A DNA stretch of 64,000 nt. It comes from Fischerella sp. PCC 9605 (GTDB lineage Bacteria > Cyanobacteriota > Cyanobacteriia > Cyanobacteriales > Nostocaceae). The notes beneath the pieces are model-generated. The model saw nothing but the letters and a program-made list of their open reading frames with translations. It made no database searches and was not told where the DNA came from. Position 1 is the stretch's first letter, and every line of letters begins with the position of its first letter. Both the position numbers and the translations under genes were made by a program. Of the stretch, positions 18,522-27,761 are shown one piece after another. Location: contig NZ_KI912148.1 of the NCBI RefSeq assembly GCF_000517105.1, positions 2,846,490 through 2,910,489 of the forward strand, in the 5' to 3' direction.

Positions 18522-19646
18522 ATGAACATGACGGAAAATCTCAAAATACAAGACACCGATCATCTTGTTGCTATTGCCGAGCAATTCACCCGATTGGAAA
18601 ACGTTACAGGCATTCAAGCATTTGGAAGTGGCAATATTAATGATACCTTCCTAGTCACACTGGATTGTCCAGAGGAAAAGCATTTTGTCCTGCAACGCAT
18701 CAACACGCAGGTATTTCTTCAGCCCCAACTGATTATGCATAACATGCGTATCTTCACTGAGCATGTTCGGGAACGCCTGCAACGCACCCCCCTCAACCGT
18801 CGTTGGGAAGTGCCGCGCGTGTTATTAACTAAGGATGCCCAAGACTATTGCACCGATGCTAAAGGCTCTTTTTGGCGGGCGATTAGCTTTATTGCAGGCT
18901 CCCAATCCTTCGATACGATGCATGATACAGAACACGCTAAAGAAATCGGCTACGCCCTAGGCATGTTCCATAATCTGATCAGCGATCTGCCTCCAGAAAA
19001 ACTTGCCGACACCCTCGAAGGATTCCATATTACACCGCTTTACCTTCAGCAATACAACGAAGTTCTGGCAAAAACTAGTCCTCGCCAATCCCCTGAAGTA
19101 AATTATTGCTTGCAGTTTGTTAGCGATCGCCAAACCTTTGCACATGTCTTGGAAAATGCCAAAGCTACAGGCAAGTTACCACTGCGCCTGATGCACGGCG
19201 ATCCCAAAATCAATAATGTTATGTTTGATACTATTACTCAGCAAGCCGTCAGTGTGATAGATCTCGATACCGTGAAGCCTGGTCTAGTACATTACGACAT
19301 TGGCGACTGTTTGCGCTCGGGTTGCAACCCCGCCGGAGAAGAAACTGAGCAGTGGCAAAGCGTTTATTTTGATACTGACTTGTGTCAGGGAATCCTTCAA
19401 GGCTATCTCTCCGTAGCAAAAGCATTTCTCACCGAGAATGACTATGCCTACATGTACGACGCCATCCGTCTCATCGCCTTTGAGTTAGGACTGAGATTCT
19501 TTGCTGACTATTTAGCAGGAAATGTCTACTTCAAAGTCAAGCACCCGGAACACAATCTTACCAGGGCGATCGTCCAGTTTAAGCTCACTGAGAGCATCGA
19601 ATCCCAGGAAACAAAGATTCGCGCCATTATTCAAGACATGAAATGA
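18522..19646 (+). CDS. APH-fold kinase, aminoglycoside phosphotransferase / N-acetylhexosamine kinase-like
   Basis: 374 residues. The N-lobe shows GSGNINDTFLVTLDCPEEKHFVLQRIN, with a nucleotide-binding loop and a Lys/Gln-Arg strand. The C-lobe carries the catalytic Brenner-type motif MHGDPKINNVMFD and the metal site VIDLDTVKPGLVHYDIGDCLRS. This layout fits the APH/choline kinase superfamily, and the QRINxxVF pattern resembles NahK-like N-acetylhexosamine 1-kinases. Aminoglycoside resistance is unlikely given the genomic context. ATG 18522 is used. Its stop overlaps the ATG of the DOMON-like gene by 4 nt, so the two are coupled. Likely a small-molecule (sugar) kinase; substrate not determinable. 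Confidence 0.82.
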   Translation: MNMTENLKIQDTDHLVAIAEQFTRLENVTGIQAFGSGNINDTFLVTLDCPEEKHFVLQRINTQVFLQPQLIMHNMRIFTEHVRERLQRTPLNRRWEVPRVLLTKDAQDYCTDAKGSFWRAISFIAGSQSFDTMHDTEHAKEIGYALGMFHNLISDLPPEKLADTLEGFHITPLYLQQYNEVLAKTSPRQSPEVNYCLQFVSDRQTFAHVLENAKATGKLPLRLMHGDPKINNVMFDTITQQAVSVIDLDTVKPGLVHYDIGDCLRSGCNPAGEETEQWQSVYFDTDLCQGILQGYLSVAKAFLTENDYAYMYDAIRLIAFELGLRFFADYLAGNVYFKVKHPEHNLTRAIVQFKLTESIESQETKIRAIIQDMK

Positions 19647-20185
19647 ACGAACAGACATTTTCTCTGCAACCCTTTCCTTCTACCAAGCCGCTGCCTAATT
19701 TGAAAATAGCAGGCAGTATCGCCCGACACGCTAATCAACTTAATCTGCGCTACACGCTTTTCGGCGATCTAACAGAAGTTGCGATCGCCCCATCATCAGA
19801 CACACCAATGCGAAAGCACGAATTGTGGGAAGATACCTGCTTCGAGTTCTTTCTTGGCATTAAGGATTCCCAACGGTATTGGGAATTCAACCTCTCCCCC
19901 GCTGGACACTGGAATGTCTATCGCTTTGACGGGTATCGTCAAGGAATGCAAGAGGAAACAGCCTTTACGACGTTCCCGTTTAGCGTTCAGAATCAGTCGG
20001 ACAGTTTAGCCCTTGCCTTGGTGGACATCAATTTGAGTAAAATCGTCTCAACAGAACAAGCCCTTGAAGTTGCAATTACTACTGTCCTCAAATGCAGAGA
20101 TGGTGCAGTGAGTTACTGGGCATTAACTCATCGAGGTACAGAGGCTGATTTTCATCTGCGAGATAGTTTCATAGTTGAGTTGTGA
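19643..20185 (+). CDS. DOMON-like domain-containing protein
   Basis: 180 residues, overlapping the upstream kinase by ATGA. The whole protein is a single beta-sandwich resembling DOMON-like/CBM9-like domains: LNLRYTLFGDLTEVAIAP, then HELWEDTCFEFFLG, then RYWEFNLSPAGHWNVYRFDGYR. These elements are typical of sugar- or heme-binding DOMON folds. There is no signal peptide, so it should be cytoplasmic. Translational coupling with the sugar-kinase-like gene suggests a shared substrate or pathway. The actual ligand is unknown. Confidence 0.8.
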   Translation: MNEQTFSLQPFPSTKPLPNLKIAGSIARHANQLNLRYTLFGDLTEVAIAPSSDTPMRKHELWEDTCFEFFLGIKDSQRYWEFNLSPAGHWNVYRFDGYRQGMQEETAFTTFPFSVQNQSDSLALALVDINLSKIVSTEQALEVAITTVLKCRDGAVSYWALTHRGTEADFHLRDSFIVEL

Positions 20186-20247
20186 GATATGTTTTTCTAG
20201 AGACAATACAAGTCAGCGATCAGACTTAAGGAGTCATTTAAGTGCGA

Positions 20248-20276
20248 TTTCATCCTAATTTCATTTCTACATGAAA
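20248..20276 (+). promoter_or_regulatory. Candidate OmpR-type operator upstream of the RND adaptor
   Basis: TTTCAT at 20248 and again at 20259 form a direct repeat with 11-bp spacing, followed by ATGAAA at 20271, an inverted half site. OmpR/PhoB-family regulators bind such 11-bp direct repeats. It lies ~95 bp before the RND adaptor start, and an OmpR-family regulator is encoded at 27762. The pairing is inferred. Confidence 0.35.
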
Positions 20277-20368
20277 GACTAGGGGATGTGTGAAGCTCTA
20301 ACGCACACTAATAATACAAATTACGATATCGCACTCTCTTCCTCCGATACTCAAGGACTTGAAGCACC

Positions 20369-22060
20369 ATGTCCAACTCCTATTCCAAGCTACCTATAGC
20401 TATTCGTCGTGTTTCTGGCACACTCCTAAGCCTGATGCTACTCGCTAATTCCGCAGTTGTTCTAGCTCACCCCGGACACGGAAACGAATTTCAAGGAGGA
20501 AGTGAAGCTACTGATGCGCCTGATTCAATTCAAGTTGATGCAGAAACAGCTAAGCGATTGGGAATTAAGGTCGAGCCAGTAAAACGCCAGCAGCTAGCTA
20601 TTGTAATTAATACCACGGGACAGATTGAAACTCTGCCTAGTAAACAAGTGGAAGTGACTACACCAATTTCTGGGGCGAAAGTGGTTGAGCTATTAGTGGA
20701 ACCTGGTGCGAGCGTTAAAAAAGGCCAGCCAGTTGCCGTTGTATCCAGTCCTGATTTGGTGTCACTGCGGGTTGAATCTCAACAAAAACTTGCGGAAGCT
20801 CAAGCTGATTTGCAGCAAGCGCAAGCTGACTTAAGGCTAGCTCAGCAAAATTACGATCGCTATCAGCAAATAGCCGCAGCTGAAATCGCTCAAGCACAGA
20901 GCCAAGTTGCATTTGCTCAAGAAAAGTATGATAAAGACAAGCAGTTAACTAGTGCTGGCGCTTTACCACGCCGCAATGCCCTTGAATCACAAACCCAGCT
21001 AGCAGAAGCAAAAGCCGAACTTGCCAAAGCTTCCAGTCGTCGAGACGTTATTGAAGCGGAAAATCAGCTCAAACGTGCTCAAGCAGCGGTTAGTGTAGCA
21101 AAATCTCGAATTAAACTAAGTAACACCACGTATGAAACTCGGCTTTCTCAACTGGGAACCCGCGCCAATGCTAAGGGATTGGTGACGGTGACAGCTCCGA
21201 TTGACGGCAAGGTTAGCGATCGCGAAGTAACCCTGGGTCAAACATTCGAGGATGCAGGTGGCAAGCTCATGACAATTGTGAATGATAGTAAGGTTTTTGC
21301 TACTGCAAATATCTATGAAAAAGATTTGGGCAAGGTCAGGACAGGTCAACGGGTAAATGTCAAAATTGCTTCTGTACCTAAGCGCACTTTCACCGGAAGA
21401 ATTGCGGTAGTTGGGTCTGTGGTAGCAGGCGAAACACGGGTAATACCTGTAAAAGCTGAAATAGATAACCCAGGCGGATTGCTAAAGCCAGGAATGTTTG
21501 CGGAACTAGAAATCTTGACAGAGCAAACATCGTCTGCTGTGTCAGCTATTCCCATCTCAGCAGTAGTTGACGCAAATGGTAAGAAACAGGTTTATATGCA
21601 AAATGGTAACGCCTATCAACCTGTTGATGTCACCTTGGGTCAAACCTCTGGAGATACAGTTGAGGTGAAGAGTGGCTTATTTGAGGGTGATATGATTGTC
21701 ACTCAGCGTGCGCCTCAACTTTATGCTCAATCTTTACGAGGAGACTCTCCAACAAAGGGAGAGGGAAAGACTGAGAGAGAAGGGCAAATGAACAATTCAA
21801 AATTACTCCTTAACTCCTCCACTCTTGTTTGGGGAGTAGGGGGAGGAACTGCACTCACTACTGTAGCTTTCATGGCTGGTGCTTTCTGGTCTAAGCGTCG
21901 CCATAAGTCGCAGCAGCTAGCATTAGTGGGCAGTTCGTCGGAGTTAGATACTCCTGTTCATGAAACAGAAAGCGATCAAAGTAACTCTAAATCGCCAGCT
22001 TTATCTGGTTCGACCATAAATGTTAAGGAGCGTGAAGACCCTCATCATCCACAATCTTGA
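20369..22060 (+). CDS. HME-RND efflux periplasmic adaptor subunit (HlyD/CusB family)
   Basis: 563 residues. An N-terminal signal anchor (VSGTLLSLMLLANSAVVLAHPGHGNEF) ends in a His-containing HPGHG motif. Then come the barrel-sandwich/lipoyl half motifs (KQVEVTTPISGAKVVELLVEPGASVKKGQPV; VTAPIDGKVSDREVTLGQ) flanking an Ala/Gln-rich alpha-hairpin coiled coil (~130-230). A beta-barrel (GQRVNVKIASVPKRTFTGRI) and membrane-proximal domain follow. Unusually, the protein continues past residue ~465 into an STRR-like segment, a TM helix (STLVWGVGGGTALTTVAFMAG) and a polar tail. It should link the RND pump at 22442 to a TolC-like channel that is not encoded here. Metal specificity unknown; His-rich N-terminus suggests cation handling. 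Confidence 0.9.
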   Translation: MSNSYSKLPIAIRRVSGTLLSLMLLANSAVVLAHPGHGNEFQGGSEATDAPDSIQVDAETAKRLGIKVEPVKRQQLAIVINTTGQIETLPSKQVEVTTPISGAKVVELLVEPGASVKKGQPVAVVSSPDLVSLRVESQQKLAEAQADLQQAQADLRLAQQNYDRYQQIAAAEIAQAQSQVAFAQEKYDKDKQLTSAGALPRRNALESQTQLAEAKAELAKASSRRDVIEAENQLKRAQAAVSVAKSRIKLSNTTYETRLSQLGTRANAKGLVTVTAPIDGKVSDREVTLGQTFEDAGGKLMTIVNDSKVFATANIYEKDLGKVRTGQRVNVKIASVPKRTFTGRIAVVGSVVAGETRVIPVKAEIDNPGGLLKPGMFAELEILTEQTSSAVSAIPISAVVDANGKKQVYMQNGNAYQPVDVTLGQTSGDTVEVKSGLFEGDMIVTQRAPQLYAQSLRGDSPTKGEGKTEREGQMNNSKLLLNSSTLVWGVGGGTALTTVAFMAGAFWSKRRHKSQQLALVGSSSELDTPVHETESDQSNSKSPALSGSTINVKEREDPHHPQS

Positions 22061-22205
22061 TTAAGAAGTGCTTTCTCATGATATCTTGCAGCAGTTGCAA
22101 CAGCTAGGAGGCAGCAGCCCACCACCCTTGTTACCACAATGGTGCAAAACCTCCACAGGCAACTAACTGCCCACAATGAGAGCATGAAAAATCGACCACT
22201 CTCTT

Positions 22206-22245
22206 GGAAAGCTTTGATCGGAGGAAACCTCCGCTCAAACTTTCC
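22206..22245. repeat. Imperfect 40-bp palindrome between RND genes
   Basis: The GGAAAGCTTTGATCGGAGG arm (22206-22224) pairs, with a few mismatches, with CCTCCGCTCAAACTTTCC (22228-22245) around AAA. It lies in the 381-bp spacer between adaptor and pump genes. That spacer otherwise holds low-complexity CTTCCTCC runs and no supported gene. It may attenuate read-through between the two genes. Confidence 0.65.
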
Positions 22246-22441
22246 GCCGATGCACAATAAATAAAAGTTTTTCCTCTGCCTTCCTCCCTCTTGTAGGGGG
22301 GAATGAGGGGGGTGCACACAGATAGGTTATACCACTTCACAAAATTCTTGATACAAATCCTCCTCCTTATCTTCCTTGTCCTCCTTGTCTCCCTGGTTGA
22401 CCTAAAGCTTTAAACCTATTAGTCTGCTCAAGAAATCAAAT

Positions 22442-25400
22442 ATGCTGAATGCCATCCTCAAGTGGTCGATTGTCCAACGTTGGATAGTTGTGCTGGGAGC
22501 AATTGTAGTAACAGTCTGGGGTTCATACAACCTTACCCAAATGCCGTTGGATGTATTTCCTGACTTTGCTCCGCCTCAAGTAGAAATTCAGACTGAAGCC
22601 CCAGGATTGGCTCCGGAAGAAGTCGAGTCTTTAATTACCCTACCGATTGAAAGTGCTGTCAATGGTACACCAGGAGTAGAAACTGTGCGTTCTTCTTCGG
22701 CAGTGAGTATTTCTGTTGTTAAGGTAATCTTCAAATGGGGGACTAATGTTTATCAAGCCCGACAGTTGGTCACGGAAAGATTGCAACAGGTGCTGCAAAA
22801 ATTGCCAGAGGGTGTTGAAAATCCGCAAATTTCCCCCGTTTCTTCCCCAATTGGTACAGTCCTTCAGTATGCCTTCACTGCGGAAACAACCCCATTAATG
22901 GAAGTGCGGCGCTTAGTTGATCGGGACGTTACTAATCGACTGCTGGCTATACCAGGTGTTTCTCAGGTAATTGCCTATGGTGGTGATGTCCGCCAATATC
23001 AGGTTTTAGTTGATCCTGCGAAGCTGAAAGCTTTTAATGTCACTTTAGATGAAGTCACAACAGCAGCAAGAGGAGCTAATGTTAATGCCGCTGGTGGTTT
23101 TTTGATTAATCCCGACCAGGAAATCATTATTCGCGGAGTCGGACGCATCGATTCAATCGAGCAACTGGCTAATTCTGCGGTTACGGCTCGCAATGGTACA
23201 CCTGTTTCACTTCAAGATGTGGCAGATGTGCGAATTGGTGCAGCTTTAAAGCGTGGGGATGGCAGTTTCAATGGTCAAAGAGCGATTGTGGTGATGGTCA
23301 ACAAGCAACCACAGTATGATACTCCTACTGTTACCAGAGCCATTGAAAAGGCAATGGATGAGGTCAAAGCTGGGTTTCCTAAAGATGTCAAAATTACAGA
23401 GAGCTTTCGCCAAGAAAACTTTATTGAAGCGGCGCTCGAAAATGTTACTAGTTCTCTGCGTGATGGTACTATCATCGTGTCCATTATTCTGCTGATGTTT
23501 TTGATGAATTGGCGCACTGCCATCATCACCCTCAGCGCCATTCCCTTGTCAGTTCTGATTGGCATGTTAATTCTGGGTTGGTTTGGTCAAGGTATTAATA
23601 CCATGACACTGGGAGGTTTAGCTGTAGCAATTGGTTCGGTAGTGGACGATTCGATTGTAGATATGGAAAATGCGTACCGGGGTTTGCGAAAGAATCAGCT
23701 AGCTGGAACTCCTGTACACCCCTTGAAAGTTGTTTATGATACTTCTGTAGAAGTACGAGTCAGTGTAATTTTTTCGACAGTAATTATCGCTGTTGTCTTT
23801 GCGCCAATTTTCTCACTGACGGGTGTGGAAGGTCGAATTTTTGCGCCGATGGGTGTTGCCTATTTAGTATCAATTTTTGCTTCGACGTTTGTAGCAATGA
23901 CTTTGTCTCCAGCACTGTGTGCAATTTTGTTAGCAAATCGACCACTACCCGCAGATGATACTTGGGTGAGCGCCTTATCGCAGCGACTGTATCGACCTAT
24001 CCTGAAATTTTCTATTCGTTTCCCCACAGTTATTATGGCTATTGCGGGGGCATCTTTAGTAGCCTCTTTGGTAATTCTTCCAAGTTTAGGGCGGGTATTT
24101 CTGCCAGAGTTTCAGGAACCATCGTTAGTAAACGCAGTATTGCTTTATCCAGGAAGTTCTTTGCAGGCGACAAACCAAGTTGGATTCGCCATGCAGGATG
24201 CTCTGAAAAACGATCGCCGATTTGAGACGGTGCAGTTACGATCTGGACGCGCTCCTGGTGATGCAGATGCAGGGGGAGTTAACTTGGGACATTTAGATGT
24301 GGAACTGAGTGCAGAGGGATTGAAAGATAGAAAGGGAAGTATCCAGAAGTTGCGGCAAGAGTTTGCTAAGATACCCGGAGTTGCGCCTAACATCGGCGGC
24401 TTTATCTCGCACCGCATGGATGAGGTGTTATCGGGGGTTAGAAGTGCGATCGCCATCAAAATTTTCGGCCCTGACTTAGAAGAACTGCGCCACCTTGGGG
24501 CTGAAGTTCAGACGGCTGTGAGTAAAATTGACGGACTCGTAGACTTACAACTCGAACCCCAAGTACCTATCAAACAATTGCAAATTCAATTTTTAAGGGA
24601 AGCAGCTGCTCGTTATGGCTTAACCGTAGGTCATTTAACAGAAATGGTGGAAACTGCTCTGAATGGACGAGTTGCCTCTCAAGTTCTCAAAGAACAGCAA
24701 CTATTTGACTTGGTGGTTTGGTTAAAAGAAGATGCTCGCAATAACTTAGATATCATCCGCAACTTACTAGTAGATACTCCCACAGGTCAAAAGATTCCCC
24801 TCGCTCAAGTCGCCAGCATTGACTATGGAACTGGCCCCAACACGATTAATCGAGAGAATGTTTCTCGCCTAATTGTTGTGTCTGCAAACGTATCAGGTCG
24901 AGATTTAGGCTCTGTAGTTGATGAAATTCAAGCTAGAGTACGCCAGTCAGTACAATTGCCCACAGGTTACTTTATCCAGTATGGCGGTCAGTTTGAATCA
25001 GAACAACGAGCTACTCAGAATTTGCTGGTATTTGGGGGACTGGCAATTGTCATCATTGCCATTTTGATGTACTTTGCTGTTAAATCTGTAGCGGCAATGC
25101 TGATGATTATGATTAACTTACCTCTTGCGGTGGTAGGAGGTATATTTTCCATCGCGATCGCCGGCGGGATCATCTCTGTCGCATCATTAGTAGGATTTAT
25201 TACCTTATTTGGCGTAGCGACACGTAACGGATTGCTGCTAGTAGATAACTACAACAATAAACTGTTAAGAGGAATGCCTGTACAGCAAGTAATTTTTGAG
25301 GGGTCGATGGAGCGTTTAGTAGCTATTTTAATGACTGCTCTGACCTCTGCTTTGGGAATGATTCCTTTAGCGATCGGTACAGGTGCAGGTAAGGAAATTT

Positions 25401-25567
25401 TGCAACCTTTGGCAGTGGTAGTATTAGGAGGATTATTTACCTCTACTGCCTTAACATTGGTGGTTTTACCTGCTTTATACTCCAAGTTTCATAGATTTTT
25501 AGTATCTCAGAGAAATCTGTCAGGAGTTGAAGAAGGAAAGGAAACCGCAGCAGTATTGGAGTGGTAA
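22442..25567 (+). CDS. Heavy-metal RND efflux pump, CusA/CzcA family
   Basis: 1041 residues, the usual length for an HME-RND inner-membrane transporter. It starts with the TM1 pattern MLNAILKWSIVQRWIVVLGAIVV, then LTQMPLDVFPDFAPPQVEIQTEAPG, characteristic of CzcA/CusA. TM4 contains the proton-relay acidic cluster in AIGSVVDDSIVDMENAYRGL; porter-domain repeats and the second 6-TM bundle (GGLAIVIIAILMYFAVKS to LTLVVLPALYS) are complete. A homotrimeric antiporter exporting metal cations from periplasm or cytosol, driven by protons, with the adaptor encoded upstream. The TM4 motif differs from CzcA's DFG form, so the metal cannot be assigned. A histidine kinase and response regulator follow. Confidence 0.93.
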   Translation: MLNAILKWSIVQRWIVVLGAIVVTVWGSYNLTQMPLDVFPDFAPPQVEIQTEAPGLAPEEVESLITLPIESAVNGTPGVETVRSSSAVSISVVKVIFKWGTNVYQARQLVTERLQQVLQKLPEGVENPQISPVSSPIGTVLQYAFTAETTPLMEVRRLVDRDVTNRLLAIPGVSQVIAYGGDVRQYQVLVDPAKLKAFNVTLDEVTTAARGANVNAAGGFLINPDQEIIIRGVGRIDSIEQLANSAVTARNGTPVSLQDVADVRIGAALKRGDGSFNGQRAIVVMVNKQPQYDTPTVTRAIEKAMDEVKAGFPKDVKITESFRQENFIEAALENVTSSLRDGTIIVSIILLMFLMNWRTAIITLSAIPLSVLIGMLILGWFGQGINTMTLGGLAVAIGSVVDDSIVDMENAYRGLRKNQLAGTPVHPLKVVYDTSVEVRVSVIFSTVIIAVVFAPIFSLTGVEGRIFAPMGVAYLVSIFASTFVAMTLSPALCAILLANRPLPADDTWVSALSQRLYRPILKFSIRFPTVIMAIAGASLVASLVILPSLGRVFLPEFQEPSLVNAVLLYPGSSLQATNQVGFAMQDALKNDRRFETVQLRSGRAPGDADAGGVNLGHLDVELSAEGLKDRKGSIQKLRQEFAKIPGVAPNIGGFISHRMDEVLSGVRSAIAIKIFGPDLEELRHLGAEVQTAVSKIDGLVDLQLEPQVPIKQLQIQFLREAAARYGLTVGHLTEMVETALNGRVASQVLKEQQLFDLVVWLKEDARNNLDIIRNLLVDTPTGQKIPLAQVASIDYGTGPNTINRENVSRLIVVSANVSGRDLGSVVDEIQARVRQSVQLPTGYFIQYGGQFESEQRATQNLLVFGGLAIVIIAILMYFAVKSVAAMLMIMINLPLAVVGGIFSIAIAGGIISVASLVGFITLFGVATRNGLLLVDNYNNKLLRGMPVQQVIFEGSMERLVAILMTALTSALGMIPLAIGTGAGKEILQPLAVVVLGGLFTSTALTLVVLPALYSKFHRFLVSQRNLSGVEEGKETAAVLEW

Positions 25568-25708
25568 ATAAATATGGTTTTTCTAAAAAACTGGCTCCCA
25601 AGTACAAGAAATACCCCCGAAATACTCCCGATTTACTCTCGGTTTTTTAACTTCTTAAGAATAAAGTCAGATCTTAAGAAGATTCACATCACATCAATAA
25701 TCCCATTT

Positions 25709-25748
25709 CCCTGATTTCCGATTTTCCCATCCCAAATCAGGGATTTTT
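25709..25748 (+). terminator. Probable terminator after the RND pump gene
   Basis: CCCTGATTT (25709) pairs with AAATCAGGG (25734-25742), followed by ATTTTTCTTG. The 16-nt loop is long. It lies between the pump gene and the convergent histidine kinase gene, where a terminator is expected. Confidence 0.5.
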
Positions 25749-25789
25749 CTTGTCTGTTCATTTCATTTTCAACTTATGCAACGTTGTAT

Positions 25790-27220
25790 TTAGTCATTTT
25801 TAGTATTATCTTTGAACTGAGGAATTCTGACAGTAAAGGTTGTGCCAACTCCGACTTCACTCTCTACAAAAATTTCTCCTTTGTGCAAATCAACACACTT
25901 TTTAACCACTGCTAGACCCAATCCTGTCCCTAAAACTTCCCTGACATTTTTGCCTCGAATAAAAGGGTCATAAAGCTTGTTAATGTCTTCTCTAGCAATA
26001 CCAATTCCTTCATCTTTGACTTGAAATAAAATCGTATCTGGTTCACAAATTAAATTAAAATATATGGTGTTCTCTGGTGATGAATATTTAATGGCATTAG
26101 AAAGCAAATTACTGAGAATTGAGTAAAGAATTTTTTCGTCTAACCAAGCGTGTGTGCAGGAACCTTGTCTAACAAATTTGATAGTTTGCTTAGTGTCACT
26201 ATAAACTTGAAAATCTTCTACCAAATTGAGGCAAAATGTTTGTATTTCCAGCAATGTGGGGTTACATTCGAGTTTTCCCGCATCAGCCCTCGCCAAAGTG
26301 AGAACATCACCAAGCAACTTTGTCATTGCCTTAGCTGAAGATTGAATCCGATAAAGGTTTTTGAGTTTTGTTGGTTTTACAATTGGTTTGAGAGTTTCTT
26401 CTAAAAGCTGCGCTGATCCCACGATCAGACTTAAAGGAGTACGGAATTCATGGGAAACCATTGAAAAAAATTGTAGCTTGAGTTCACTAAGTTCTTTTTC
26501 TTGTGCCAAAGTACGTTGTAGAACTTCCGCCTGTTGGCGTTTTACCATCTGACGATAAAGGATAGCATACACCCCAAAAAGAACTACAAAAGTTAAAAGC
26601 GTACCCAAAAGCTCTATCAGCATTCTTAACTGCAAATTGGATTGAGACTGTTCGACTTGAGTTTGTAATAATCTCTCTTCTTCTGTTTGTAAATCGGTTA
26701 GTAATTGGCTGATTTGATGCCAATTTTGCTTAATCTCATTGAGAAGAGGAGTTTGAGTCAAGATTTGGGTCTGGCTGTTTTGATACTGGTTAATTGACTG
26801 TTCAAATAATTCTTGTCTTTGGGTGATTAATAACTGTAGTTTATCAAGACGCTGTTTTTGACTCTGTGTATCGGCGAGCGATCGCTGTAATTGATTAATT
26901 TGACGTTTTAAATCAGCAATAGCTTTGTCGTATCGTTCTAGTTCATCTGGATCGCCGAAAAGGATGTAGCCGCGTCGTTCGGATTCAGCGTCTGTTAAAG
27001 TTGCAGAGATATTATTAATGTTTTTGATCACCGCGTTAGTTTCTTTAACACGCTTTGCACTCTCTTTCAATTGAATTGCATTTTGATAAGAAATGCCATT
27101 AACCACACTCATCATTACAAGCGCTAAACCAAATCCTCCCGTAATCCATTTACGTTCCATTGACCATTTCATAAAGATTTTGGGTTTAATACTTTTGGAT
27201 GTGTGGATTGGAGAAATCAA
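25790..27220 (-). CDS. CHASE3-type sensor histidine kinase
   Basis: 476 residues. TM1 (~25-45) and TM2 (LRMLIELLGTLLTFVVLFGVYAIL, ~197-220) bracket a periplasmic four-helix sensor of CHASE3 type (GYILFGDPDELERYDKAI). The HisKA domain has the phospho-His in FFSMVSHEFRTPLSLIVGS, and the HATPase_c domain has LLSNAIKYSS, DEGIGIA and GTGLGLAVVKKCVDLHKG. Gene convergent with the RND pump and divergent from the OmpR-type regulator at 27762. Membrane-bound autokinase; the regulator next door is its likely partner and the efflux genes a likely target. The sensed ligand is unknown. Confidence 0.92.
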   Translation of the reverse strand: MISPIHTSKSIKPKIFMKWSMERKWITGGFGLALVMMSVVNGISYQNAIQLKESAKRVKETNAVIKNINNISATLTDAESERRGYILFGDPDELERYDKAIADLKRQINQLQRSLADTQSQKQRLDKLQLLITQRQELFEQSINQYQNSQTQILTQTPLLNEIKQNWHQISQLLTDLQTEEERLLQTQVEQSQSNLQLRMLIELLGTLLTFVVLFGVYAILYRQMVKRQQAEVLQRTLAQEKELSELKLQFFSMVSHEFRTPLSLIVGSAQLLEETLKPIVKPTKLKNLYRIQSSAKAMTKLLGDVLTLARADAGKLECNPTLLEIQTFCLNLVEDFQVYSDTKQTIKFVRQGSCTHAWLDEKILYSILSNLLSNAIKYSSPENTIYFNLICEPDTILFQVKDEGIGIAREDINKLYDPFIRGKNVREVLGTGLGLAVVKKCVDLHKGEIFVESEVGVGTTFTVRIPQFKDNTKND

Positions 27221-27432
27221 AAAGTGGGTTTTCGGACATTGGCTATAGAGTTAGTATTTCATAGTATAGTAATCATATTTGATTAATGAACTTTCTCGTG
27301 ATGATAGGGAATGGGGAACGGGGAACTTTTAACAGAAAGTGTACTCAGTTCTATTCAAAAATAAAATAGGAGTCCTAATATTTATAAAAAATGTAGCTTA
27401 TACTATTTTAGATTTTAGATTTTTGAGCCGCT

Positions 27433-27612
27433 GTGTTGGAGGGTCTCCCCCCAATCCCAAGGATTCCAAAGCAAAACGTTGTAGCACGTGGTGTGATTGT
27501 GAAAGAGTTTCCGATCCTCGCTTTTGGGTATCCATCTGTCGCAATCATTTTCATGCTTGGTATTATTGGTATTATATGTTTACAGAAGGAAGAAGACAAA
27601 ACGTCACAATAA
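27433..27612 (+). CDS. Possible small single-TM protein, start uncertain
   Basis: An open frame of ~59 codons, with possible GTG 27433 or TTG 27436 starts, ends ...FPILAFGYPSVAIIFMLGIIGIICLQKEEDKTSQ. That is a clear hydrophobic helix with a charged C-terminal tail. The first ~15 codons fall in repeat-like sequence (GCTGTGTTGGAGGGTCTCCCC), so the true start may be elsewhere or the gene may be a remnant. It sits in the spacer between the divergent histidine kinase and response regulator genes. An opposite-strand ORF overlaps but lacks comparable structure. Confidence 0.3.
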   Translation: MLEGLPPIPRIPKQNVVARGVIVKEFPILAFGYPSVAIIFMLGIIGIICLQKEEDKTSQ

Positions 27613-27761
27613 TAATTTTTTGTAAGATGGGTGTCCCCACCCGTTCCATATTCAGGGCGGACAAGATGTCCACCTCACAATCCGGAATAATTTATTTCTT
27701 GGAAATCTTTAATCTAAAATCGAATCAAAGCTTCATTTAAAATTGCAAATCCAAAATTGCG

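Noticed and set aside
18522..19646. Aminoglycoside resistance gene
   Set aside because: Only the APH fold is supported. The motifs and coupled DOMON-like gene fit a metabolic sugar kinase better.
27339..27740. 133-codon plus-strand ORF between kinase and regulator genes
   Set aside because: Cys/Trp-rich, no structure, and overlaps the better TM-containing frame 27433-27612.
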